64,000 nucleotides of DNA from Bacteroidales bacterium (lineage in GTDB: Bacteria > Bacteroidota > Bacteroidia > Bacteroidales > UBA932): assembly GCA_017471045.1 (NCBI GenBank), contig JAFUWZ010000012.1, forward strand, positions 1 through 64,000, written 5' to 3'. The translations under genes and the position numbers were made by a program. The notes below the pieces were generated by a model. That model saw only the letters and a program-made list of their open reading frames with translations, was not told the DNA's origin and searched no databases. Shown in pieces: positions 36,909 through 44,485 of this stretch (positions are counted from its first letter, which is position 1; each line of letters begins with the position of its first letter).

Positions 36909-38795
36909 ATGATACGAACCATGCTGAAAAGAATCCTATTCCTGTCGCTTTGTTCCTTTGCGCTCTGCGCATCCTGCGGCGGTGGCCAGAGCGTCACCCC
37001 GGATGAGCCTGAGCAGGAGAAAGGCACTCCGATCGTTTATCTGGACATGACCCGCTGGAACCGGATCAGCGCCTCCGAGACCTCCGACCTGACCGGCATG
37101 TGGGAAGCCATGCACCTGGTATCCACCCTGCAGGGCATTGTCAACCGCGACGAGCCCCGCCTGTATATTGACTATGTCGTAACCTCCGGCAAGGACGTGG
37201 ACCGTTTCTGGTGGGACCAGTGCATTGGGGACGGGAAATGGCTGCCCGGCTGCGAAGTGACCCGGCTAAGCGACCCTGTCAAAGCCGTCGAGGCCTTCAA
37301 AGACCAGATCCAAGGCATGGTGGTCTACGACCCGCAGATCGCTTCCACCAGCAACGTGGCTTCGACTGTCGCCGGCGTGGAGGACCTTGTCGCCGTACGC
37401 TACGACCCTTCGACGGGGAGCATCTATTCGCGGCTGCTCAAAGCCGGAATCCCCGTCAAAGTCTGGCTTCTTAACGAAGACGGCACATCCAAGTTTCACT
37501 CCAAGTTGGAACCCTACCGCTGGGCCATTGATCAGTACCTGAAGACCGGTAAATGCAGCGGCGCTTATGCGGCATACTACATCGACCAGTTCTGGCTCGG
37601 CTGCGCCGGCAAAGCGACCCTCAACCACCACCAGCTCTGCAACCATGACTTCTTCGTGTCGCAGAAAGCTTTCTTCTTCGACCTTTCGCCGTGGGGAGAC
37701 GAGGTCGCCACGGACGCGCCCTCGGACGCTTCCGGTGCCGACTGCGCCCTGCTGCAGGAGTTGCTGCGCGAATGGAACCGGCTCAACGGCGGACAGCGCT
37801 TCTGCCACATTGGCGGATTCGCACCCTGGGCTTACAAATACACCAACGCAAGCGGAGTCGGCGGCAAGCACGACCCCGTCCTGACGGAATGGGAGTTTGC
37901 CCGCATCATCAGCGCCTACAACGCATTCATGGACGCGGATGCCCTCAGCTACGGCGCGATGGCCAACGCTTCGTTCTGGCAGCACTATCCCCTGAAGGAG
38001 ACTTACCCCCAGTCCTGGACCACACGCGATGCGCTGAAGGCCAAAGGCTGGATCGGCGCCGACGGCAAGGTCGACCGGTCCCGGAAATATGTCCTCTTCT
38101 ATGTCGGGGACTATGACTCTTCGGCCTGGTTGTACCAGATGATGCCGACCCTGTGGGAAGACAAGGCCCGTGGTACGCTGCCGCTGATGTGGAGCATCAA
38201 TCCCACCCTTGCGCGCCGCGCGCCGATGGTGATGGACTACCTTCGCGCCACCGCGAAGGAAGGAGACTATTTCGCCGCCGGCGACAACGGCGCCGGTTAC
38301 CTCAACCCCGGCATGCTCGAAGCGCCTCGCCCGCTCAGCGCCCTACCGTCGGGCATTGCCGCCTGGGCGCAGCACAGCGAACCGTTCTACCGGCAGTGGG
38401 GCCTGAAGGTCACCGGCTTCATCATCGACGGCAGCGGGCCGGGCATGTCTGAAGCCGGATTCAAGAGCTATGCGGCTTTCAGCCCGGGAGGTATCGTACC
38501 CCTGAAGACGCCCTCCCAGGCAGCCTTGTACGACGGGATGCCCATGATGCGCTCCGGCCTGGTCGAAGTCAGCGAAACCAATGCGGAAGCGGCTGCGGCG
38601 ACCGTGCTGTCCGATCTGGACACGGCCCATCCGGAGTTCCCCTTCTACTGGTACCGCTCCATCCTGAAATCCCCGACCTGGCATGCCAACGTCAAAAAAG
38701 CCCTGGAGCGCAAGAATAGCCACGTGGCCTGGCTCTCGGGGCCCGAATTCTTTGAGCTCCTCCGCTGCTATCTAGAAGAGGGCCAAACACTCTAA
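36909..38795 (+). CDS. GxGYxYP-family putative glycoside hydrolase, lipoprotein (second copy)
   Basis: A 628-residue paralogue of the protein at 25519, sharing long blocks such as MANASFWQHYPLKE, FYVGDYDSSAWLYQ and GFIIDGSGPGMSEAG. The name motif appears as GAGYLNP, with Asn where the first copy has Phe. The lipobox is CASC; the start may be 36909 or 36921 (MLKRIL). Two copies in neighbouring PULs with different control suggest related substrates met in different contexts. Activity is unknown; the discoidin-like partners upstream support an extracellular glycan substrate. Confidence 0.75.
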   Translation: MIRTMLKRILFLSLCSFALCASCGGGQSVTPDEPEQEKGTPIVYLDMTRWNRISASETSDLTGMWEAMHLVSTLQGIVNRDEPRLYIDYVVTSGKDVDRFWWDQCIGDGKWLPGCEVTRLSDPVKAVEAFKDQIQGMVVYDPQIASTSNVASTVAGVEDLVAVRYDPSTGSIYSRLLKAGIPVKVWLLNEDGTSKFHSKLEPYRWAIDQYLKTGKCSGAYAAYYIDQFWLGCAGKATLNHHQLCNHDFFVSQKAFFFDLSPWGDEVATDAPSDASGADCALLQELLREWNRLNGGQRFCHIGGFAPWAYKYTNASGVGGKHDPVLTEWEFARIISAYNAFMDADALSYGAMANASFWQHYPLKETYPQSWTTRDALKAKGWIGADGKVDRSRKYVLFYVGDYDSSAWLYQMMPTLWEDKARGTLPLMWSINPTLARRAPMVMDYLRATAKEGDYFAAGDNGAGYLNPGMLEAPRPLSALPSGIAAWAQHSEPFYRQWGLKVTGFIIDGSGPGMSEAGFKSYAAFSPGGIVPLKTPSQAALYDGMPMMRSGLVEVSETNAEAAAATVLSDLDTAHPEFPFYWYRSILKSPTWHANVKKALERKNSHVAWLSGPEFFELLRCYLEEGQTL

Positions 38796-38798
38796 AAT

Positions 38799-38811
38799 AT
38801 TGATTATCAAT
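38799..38811. promoter_or_regulatory. Short palindrome ATTGATTATCAAT
   Basis: A perfect 6+1+6 palindrome 4 nt after the GxGYxYP stop and 9 nt before the small peptide gene. It is too short for a terminator and has no T run; it could be a protein site. Low certainty. Confidence 0.3.
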
Positions 38812-38819
38812 CTTACACT

Positions 38820-38975
38820 ATGATCTACACTTATCATCAAGGACAAGAACGGGAGAAGTATCTGCCTCCCGTTTCCAGCCAGTGGCCGTTCCAATCGGAC
38901 ACGGCACTCTGTCAGACCAGTTTCACCGGCAACGAGATCGATCCCGGGACGGGATCCGATTGGGGAACCTTCTAA
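38820..38975 (+). CDS. Small 51-residue peptide upstream of the fimbrillin-like gene
   Basis: An ATG-started frame of 51 residues fills the gap between the GxGYxYP gene and the next lipoprotein gene, beginning 24 nt after one and ending 11 nt before the other. The peptide begins MIYTYHQGQEREKYLPP, has no signal peptide or membrane segment, carries a single Cys (LCQTSFTGNE) and ends with a Gly/Asp/Trp-rich tail (DPGTGSDWGTF). Codons follow the genome's G/C-ending preference. From memory it resembles short, poorly annotated Bacteroidales peptides with one Cys and an acidic-glycine tail found near fimbrillin-like lipoprotein genes; that likeness is not verified. Function unknown. Confidence 0.6.
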   Translation: MIYTYHQGQEREKYLPPVSSQWPFQSDTALCQTSFTGNEIDPGTGSDWGTF

Positions 38976-38986
38976 TCTTGCGCGCC

Positions 38987-41197
38987 ATGAAAAACCTTCT
39001 CAAAAGCCTACTCACGCTGAGCGCAGCCTTGGTTGCCGCCAGCGCATGCGTACAGGAGCCGGAGACCCTTCCCGCCGACGAAACCCATCCGATTCTCTTC
39101 ACGGCCGAGTCCATCGCGACCCGTACCGCCTTCGGTGCCCCCGACGGCGACAGGTACCCCACTTTATGGACGGAAAACGACCGGAACGTCAAGATCATCC
39201 TCAATGCAGCGGAGGCCAAGGACGCAGCCGTCACGGCAGCCCCTGACGGCAAGAGCGCCGTTTTCACGGCCAGTTTCGACGATGCGGCCAGTTACACTTT
39301 CCAGGCTGTCAGCCCCGCCTCGGCTTTCCTCGGCGTCGCCGACAACCAGGTGACACTCTCTGTGCCCGCCTCCCAGACCCCTGCCGCTCAGTCCGTCGAT
39401 GAGACCGCACAGATCCTGATCGCCGCCTCCGGAACCACGGCGACCCGCCCCGAAAAGGTCTCCTTCCAGTTCAACCACTGGACGTCTTACGGCAAGATGA
39501 CCCTCGCGGATGTTGCGCTGGACGGAGCCGTCATCAGCGGCATCGACCTGACAGCCGAAGAAGCCTGGACCGGGCTTTGGACCTACTCTTTCGCCGACGG
39601 GACCAGCGTTCCAGCAGAACCTTCCACGACCCTTTCCCTCCAAACGGACGGGACAGGAGATGTCTGGTTTGCCTGCGCACCGGTTGACCTGTCCGGCAAG
39701 AAACTGTCCGTCAGCATCAAGACCGACAAGGGGCGGCTGAAAAAAGAAATCACGCTGCCGGCAGGGAGCAAGTTCGAATCCGGAAAGATCGCCCGTTTCA
39801 CCGTCAGCTTCAAGGACATCCCCCTGCAAGATGTCAAGACGTCCGAGATCGCCATCAAGGGCAAGCGCATCCTGATCGCCACGGGCAGGCAGTTCGACCT
39901 CTCCGGATGGTACACCGTCTCCCCGGCAGATGCGATCGATACGCGCGTCGGCTTCACGTCTTCCGATGAAGACATCGCCACGGTCACCGAAGACGGGATC
40001 GTCACCGGCGTCAACGAGGGAGACGCCGTCATCACGCTCGCAGCCAAAGACGGCGGTGCCTCGGCCCAGGTCACGGTGCGGGTTGCCAACCTTCCGGACT
40101 TCGGGGAGCTGACACAGAGCGAACCCGTCTCGCTCGACAACTGCGACGCGATCACCAACCATACCCGTAAATCCCAACCCGACGGGACGGATTGCACCAT
40201 CGCGACAGAAGGCCAGAAAGAAGGCTCCGGCTGGTTCAAGCGCACCGTCAAGAATGGCGCCGCCGAGTGGAGCCGGATCGTCCTGAGCGGCAAGGTCGTT
40301 GATGCGCGTCTGACCTCCTACCACCGCGCACACCTCGCCTTCTGGTTCTACGTGGACGAAGAGGGGCGCTACACGACGGGAGGCGTCGAGAGAAACCTGG
40401 CCGACCACCTGCGGGCCCGATTCGCCAACAACACCTTCACCCAGAAATGCCGGATCGAGCTGAGCCACGCCGGCGGAGGGAACGGCGCCAACCAGAACAT
40501 CTCTTGGAGTTTCAAGGACTTCGTCCTCCCCCAGCTGCAGCCCGGATGGAACCGGATCGACCTCCCGTTCAAGGATGCGACCGTCAACTCCAGCACCGAC
40601 GGATGGCAGCTGAACCCGGAAGGGCTCAATTTCTTCCGCATCCTGATGGACGGGAGTGCCGTCAACTATGACGACCAGCCGGTCATCGGCCTGGATGACA
40701 TCGTCATCTACGAGGACTACGAGCCCACAAGCGCCCCGAAGGTGTACCTGCACGACTTCGAGTCCGCAGCCGGATTCGCCGGCGTACAGGCCATCTTCTT
40801 CAACCCGGCCGAGAAAAGCGCCGCTTCCCGCTGGGAGTCCGGCATCAACGTGATCCAGCTTCCGCTGGGCGACAAGACCTACGACACCGGAGCGACGCGG
40901 GACAACGGGCACTTGCACTTCAAACTGTACATCAGCGATATCAGCAAGCTCTCCCCGCTGGACGGACAGGTGGAGATCTCCAGCAGCGGCACCTCCGACA
41001 AGCAGGAACTGCACTGGGGTACCAATTCCTTCATCAAGTATTGCCGGAGCGGCTGGAACGACGTGACGCTCGAACTCAACCGGACCGGGCAGCACGATGT
41101 CTGCGACCTGTCCGCAATCAACTGGTTCCGGATCTACAATACGGCTTCCGGAAGCGTCTGGGTCCAGGTCAAGGACGTCTATCTGTACGCTGAGTAG
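38987..41197 (+). CDS. Fimbrillin-like / Big_2 surface lipoprotein with two C-terminal modules
   Basis: A 736-residue lipoprotein (VAASAC). The start at 38987 gives a normal signal peptide; the upstream extension of the frame would overlap the small peptide gene. Residues about 30-275 look like a fimbrillin/Mfa-type domain (HPILFTAESIATRTAF, WTSYGKMTLADVAL, ARFTVSFKDI). A Big_2 domain spans about 280-365 (SSDEDIATVTEDGIVTGVNE). The rest holds two modules like those at 15392 and 17240 (GWNRIDLPF...NFFRILM...IGLDDIVIY and GWNDVTLEL...INWFRIY...VQVKDVYLY). Probably a surface adhesin or glycan binder closing PUL 3. Confidence 0.68.
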   Translation: MKNLLKSLLTLSAALVAASACVQEPETLPADETHPILFTAESIATRTAFGAPDGDRYPTLWTENDRNVKIILNAAEAKDAAVTAAPDGKSAVFTASFDDAASYTFQAVSPASAFLGVADNQVTLSVPASQTPAAQSVDETAQILIAASGTTATRPEKVSFQFNHWTSYGKMTLADVALDGAVISGIDLTAEEAWTGLWTYSFADGTSVPAEPSTTLSLQTDGTGDVWFACAPVDLSGKKLSVSIKTDKGRLKKEITLPAGSKFESGKIARFTVSFKDIPLQDVKTSEIAIKGKRILIATGRQFDLSGWYTVSPADAIDTRVGFTSSDEDIATVTEDGIVTGVNEGDAVITLAAKDGGASAQVTVRVANLPDFGELTQSEPVSLDNCDAITNHTRKSQPDGTDCTIATEGQKEGSGWFKRTVKNGAAEWSRIVLSGKVVDARLTSYHRAHLAFWFYVDEEGRYTTGGVERNLADHLRARFANNTFTQKCRIELSHAGGGNGANQNISWSFKDFVLPQLQPGWNRIDLPFKDATVNSSTDGWQLNPEGLNFFRILMDGSAVNYDDQPVIGLDDIVIYEDYEPTSAPKVYLHDFESAAGFAGVQAIFFNPAEKSAASRWESGINVIQLPLGDKTYDTGATRDNGHLHFKLYISDISKLSPLDGQVEISSSGTSDKQELHWGTNSFIKYCRSGWNDVTLELNRTGQHDVCDLSAINWFRIYNTASGSVWVQVKDVYLYAE

Positions 41198-41209
41198 AAG
41201 TTTCCCTTA

Positions 41210-43384
41210 TTATTCAGACAATCTCGACTGGGGCAGGTTTTCCTTGCCCCAGTTTTTGTTGGGCTGCGGTCCCATCCGCAGCTCCAGCACGCCGCCGGAA
41301 GTCAGCTCCTCGTGCGTGAAGCACGAGCGGTCCAGGGGCCGGCCGTTCAAGCGGGCGGACTGGATGTACTTGTTGTCCGGAGTATAGCCTTTCGCCTTGA
41401 TAGTAAATGTTTTGCCGGAAGGCAGGGAGATCGTGCTCTCCTCAAAGAAAGGGCTGCCGATGGCATAGATCGGGATGCCCGGGGTCACCGGGAAGAAGCC
41501 CAGCATCGAAAACACTACGAAGGAACTCATCCCGCCGCCGTCCTCGTCGCCCGGGATGCCCGAGACCGTGTCGGAGAAGAGATGGTCAATCAACTGGTGG
41601 ATGCGCTTCTGCGTCTTCCAGGGGCTGCCCAGATAGTTGTAGATATACGGAATATGGAAACTCGGCTCGTTGCCCATCGCGAACTGGCCCACCATGCCGG
41701 TGGCATCCGGCAGGATGCTGAAGAACTGGAACTTGGCCATCGGCAGCGGGATACGAAACAGTTCGTCCAGTTTCTTTTCGGCCCCGTCACGTCCGCCCAT
41801 CAGCTCGAACAAGCCCTCCAGGTCGTGCTTGACGTCCCACTGGAAGGTATAGGCGTTGTTTTCCGTATAGTAGGCACGGTCCATCACGCGCGGATCCACG
41901 CCTTCGATCCAGTTGCCCTCCACGTCCCGGGGCCAGAACAGTCCCCTGTCCGGACGATAGACACGGCGATAGAAAACGGCGCGCTCCCGGAAGAGGGCCT
42001 CATCCTCCGATTTGCCCAGTTCGTGCGCAAGCTGCGCACAGGCCCAGTCACAATAGGAGAAGGTGGTGGACAGCGACACGGCCTGGCGGCGCTCCCAAGG
42101 CAGGGAGACCATCGGCTCCGTCTCGGCCTCCCCGGGGTGCAGGGCCGGATACCAGCCGTTCTCGTCGTAGAATCGGTCCAGAGGGCAGCGCGCTCCGTTG
42201 CGCCAAGGGAGGAGCGTCTCCTCCAAGGCATTGTGGCGGACGCCCTCGTAGGCCTTTTCCAGGTCGAACCGGAGCCCCTTGGCGCGCGAATCGGCCATCC
42301 ACACCGCCGCATAGTTGCCGGTCATCGCCGGCCAGTCGCCCCAGATCACGGCAAAGGAAGGGATGTCTCCGCACTGCCGGTACATTTCCACATAGGAGGC
42401 GAGCTTGTCTTCTTCCCGGTCAGGATCGAGGATCGTGTGCAGCGGTTCAAGGCTGACGTGCGTATCCCACATCCAGTTGTCCGTATAGAAGGGACGGTCG
42501 CTCTCGTGGACTTGATGGTCGAAGGCGCTGTAGTAGCGGCCGTATTCGCTGATGTCGACCGGACGCTCCCAGCAACGGTACAGGGACGTGTAGAAGAGGC
42601 GCCGCTGGGCGGGCGTTCCTCCTTTGACCACGATCTTGCCCAGGGCTTCGCGCCAGGCGCTCTCGGCATCCTTGCGCACCCGGCCGAAATCCCAGCCGGG
42701 GATTTCTTTCTCGAGATTGGTCCGGGCCTGGTCCGTACTGATGTAGGACAAGGCATAGCGGATCTGCAGGTCCCGGGCGCCGGTCGAGAGGAGGAGGTTG
42801 TTGCCATCGGCCGAGCGTTCCCGGACCGAGACCGGGCTGTCGAAGGCGATATAGGCATAGGCCGTCATCCCGTGGAAGGGTTCCGTGGCCTTGAGGACCC
42901 GGTCACCCTCCAACTCGAAACTGGCGCGCCCGTTGAGCGGATGGAAGCGCAGCAGACCGCTCCCCGCCTCGTCGAAACTCAGGCGGATGATGCCGCTGCG
43001 GGATGCCGCGGAGAAGGCGAGGGTGCAGCCTTCCAGCTCGACATCATACCCGTAGGGCGTCGTCTTTTCGTGGTCATAGACCTGCCGCGCCGACCACCAG
43101 GGACCCTCGAAGGTCCCTTCCGCGAGGGGCAGGAAGCCGAAGACGGACTCCAGGCGGTGGGTCGTCAGGGTCAGGGGAAAATCCGCGATCCGGTCGTCCA
43201 GCAAGTCAGCGCGGGACGGCGACCAGCGGATCAGCTGGTTGGGGACCTGGACGGTGGGACGGGTGGGTTGCAGCAGCACCCCCACACCTCCGATCGTCGG
43301 ATCGACTTCGTTCAGTAAATCGGTTGACTGACAGGCCGACAGCAAGGTCAGCAGGGCTAAGGCCCCGAAAACAAACTTTCTCAT
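41210..43384 (-). CDS. GH92 alpha-mannosidase, lipoprotein, in operon with lacI
   Basis: A 724-residue lipoprotein (LLSAC, C18) of family GH92. Recognisable parts are NEVDPTIGGVGVLLQPTRPT, GNEPSFHIPYIYNYLG with the candidate general acid Glu, and GIPGDEDGGGMSSFVVFSML in place of the standard GNDD-GQMSAWY signature. That change suggests a different linkage subgroup from the 6010 enzyme. The start codon directly abuts the lacI stop on the minus strand, so the two are one operon with lacI first. A LacI-type operator overlaps codons 19-23, just after the lipidated Cys. The C-terminus extends about 11 residues past the usual NKxWG end and contains the convergent terminator. Confidence 0.9.
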   Translation of the reverse strand: MRKFVFGALALLTLLSACQSTDLLNEVDPTIGGVGVLLQPTRPTVQVPNQLIRWSPSRADLLDDRIADFPLTLTTHRLESVFGFLPLAEGTFEGPWWSARQVYDHEKTTPYGYDVELEGCTLAFSAASRSGIIRLSFDEAGSGLLRFHPLNGRASFELEGDRVLKATEPFHGMTAYAYIAFDSPVSVRERSADGNNLLLSTGARDLQIRYALSYISTDQARTNLEKEIPGWDFGRVRKDAESAWREALGKIVVKGGTPAQRRLFYTSLYRCWERPVDISEYGRYYSAFDHQVHESDRPFYTDNWMWDTHVSLEPLHTILDPDREEDKLASYVEMYRQCGDIPSFAVIWGDWPAMTGNYAAVWMADSRAKGLRFDLEKAYEGVRHNALEETLLPWRNGARCPLDRFYDENGWYPALHPGEAETEPMVSLPWERRQAVSLSTTFSYCDWACAQLAHELGKSEDEALFRERAVFYRRVYRPDRGLFWPRDVEGNWIEGVDPRVMDRAYYTENNAYTFQWDVKHDLEGLFELMGGRDGAEKKLDELFRIPLPMAKFQFFSILPDATGMVGQFAMGNEPSFHIPYIYNYLGSPWKTQKRIHQLIDHLFSDTVSGIPGDEDGGGMSSFVVFSMLGFFPVTPGIPIYAIGSPFFEESTISLPSGKTFTIKAKGYTPDNKYIQSARLNGRPLDRSCFTHEELTSGGVLELRMGPQPNKNWGKENLPQSRLSE
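41227..41257 (+). terminator. Intrinsic terminator of PUL 3, inside the 3' end of the convergent GH92 gene
   Basis: A 9-bp perfect stem (41227-41235 with 41245-41253) is followed by TTTT on the plus strand, as expected for ending PUL 3. It lies within the last codons of the minus-strand GH92 gene (NWGKENLPQS). Confidence 0.75.
43315..43328 (-). promoter_or_regulatory. Predicted intragenic LacI-family operator in the GH92 gene
   Basis: Read on the minus strand this is identical over 14 bases to the 2988 operator. It encodes Q19 to L23 of the GH92 lipoprotein and forces the codons TCA (Ser) and TTA (Leu), both uncommon in this GC-rich DNA, which suggests selection on the DNA sequence. It lies about 1 kb downstream of the lacI start, directly after lacI. 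Confidence 0.6.
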
Positions 43385-44371
43385 CTAATCTTTATGGTTG
43401 GAAACACACTTCGCGGTAAACAGATAGCGGCCCGGGGCAGGATGGCCCTGGATCCGGTCCATCAGACATTCGAAGGACTTGCGCCCCATCGCTTCGACGG
43501 GCTGCTCCACATAGCGGATGTGGGAATGGATCGTCATATAGGGCTGCACGTCGTCGAAGCACAGCAGGCACTGTCCCTCCGCAATATCCAACCGGCGCTC
43601 CGCCAGATTGGCCATCGAATAGGTGAAGGCGCGGCGGGAGGTAAAGAAAACGGCATCTTTCTCCCGGAGCCCTTTCGTGATCTTCGAGAAATCGAAGGTC
43701 GCCTCACGGCCGAACGGGAGCAAACGGATATCTATGTCCGCCTGGAGACCGCGCGACGTCATCGCATCTTCATAGGCATTGCGGCGCTCGTTCAGCGGCG
43801 GAATGTCCAGATCCAAGGCCACCACGGCGATACGGCGGAAGCCGTCGTCCAGCAACCCTTCGACCGCGGCGCGCGCGGCGCCGTAGTTGTCCACCCCGAC
43901 GTAATCCACGTCCAGCCCTTCGCAAGCACGGTCCAGCGTGACGACCGGTACCCCCATATCCCGGATATAGGCTATGGTTTCCTCGCTGCCGGGCGGGGGA
44001 ACGGCGATGATCCCGTCCACCTGCTTGCCGATCAGGACGCGCACCGTCTCCTCGAAATCCCGGAGATCCTCGTTGGTATTGGCAGTCAGGACCAGGTAGC
44101 CGGCCTTTTTGGCTTCTTCCTGGATATGGAAAGTCAGACGCCCGAAAAACTCATTGGAGATGTCCGTCACGATGACGCCGATCAGGCGCGAAGCCCCGGT
44201 GCGCAGACTGCGGGCCAGCTCGTTGACATGGTAGTTCAGTTCCCGTGCCGTCCGGTACACTTTTTCCTTGACTTCCTCGCTCACCCGACTGCCGGCTTTG
44301 CCGCTCAAAACGAGCGATACGGTACTGCGCGACACATTCAGGCGGTCGGCGATATCTTGCATTGAAACCAT
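43385..44371 (-). CDS. LacI-family transcriptional regulator
   Basis: A 328-residue repressor-type regulator. The N-terminal helix-turn-helix (MQDIADRLNVSRSTVSLVLSG) and the hinge helix (ELARSLRTG, with the minor-groove Leu) are typical, followed by a periplasmic-binding-protein-like sugar sensor (LIGVIVTDISNEFFGRL, VDGIIAVPPPG, VVTLDRACEGLDVDYVGVDN). The start is 44371 or 44362; the frame continues upstream but that would pass through its own -7 box. A hinge with this Leu prefers operators with central CpG, as in the six palindromes reported here. The effector is unknown; mannose, fructose or a mannosyl sugar is the best guess from the target genes. Confidence 0.93.
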   Translation of the reverse strand: MVSMQDIADRLNVSRSTVSLVLSGKAGSRVSEEVKEKVYRTARELNYHVNELARSLRTGASRLIGVIVTDISNEFFGRLTFHIQEEAKKAGYLVLTANTNEDLRDFEETVRVLIGKQVDGIIAVPPPGSEETIAYIRDMGVPVVTLDRACEGLDVDYVGVDNYGAARAAVEGLLDDGFRRIAVVALDLDIPPLNERRNAYEDAMTSRGLQADIDIRLLPFGREATFDFSKITKGLREKDAVFFTSRRAFTYSMANLAERRLDIAEGQCLLCFDDVQPYMTIHSHIRYVEQPVEAMGRKSFECLMDRIQGHPAPGRYLFTAKCVSNHKD

Positions 44372-44405
44372 GTTCCTTTGGTCTAAAAGGGCATTGTTGG
44401 ACGAA

Positions 44406-44413
44406 CAAAGATA
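44406..44413 (-). promoter_or_regulatory. -7 promoter box (TATCTTTG) of lacI
   Basis: Exact TAnnTTTG on the minus strand, 34 nt before the lacI ATG. No copy of the six-site operator motif was seen between it and the gene, so autoregulation, if any, would act through the intragenic site. Confidence 0.65.
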
Positions 44414-44454
44414 AAAATTCTCCGCCGTATTCTCAATATCTGACGAGAAAAAAC

Positions 44455-44462
44455 TAACTTTG
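44455..44462 (+). promoter_or_regulatory. -7 promoter box (TAACTTTG) of the serine hydrolase gene
   Basis: Exact TAnnTTTG, 23 nt before the ATG at 44486, divergent from the lacI promoter. Confidence 0.6.
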
Positions 44463-44485
44463 CAACTCATAGGTAAACCCTTATT

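Noticed and set aside
44372..44485. LacI operator in the lacI promoter region
   Set aside because: No sequence matching the six-site motif was found between the divergent promoters.
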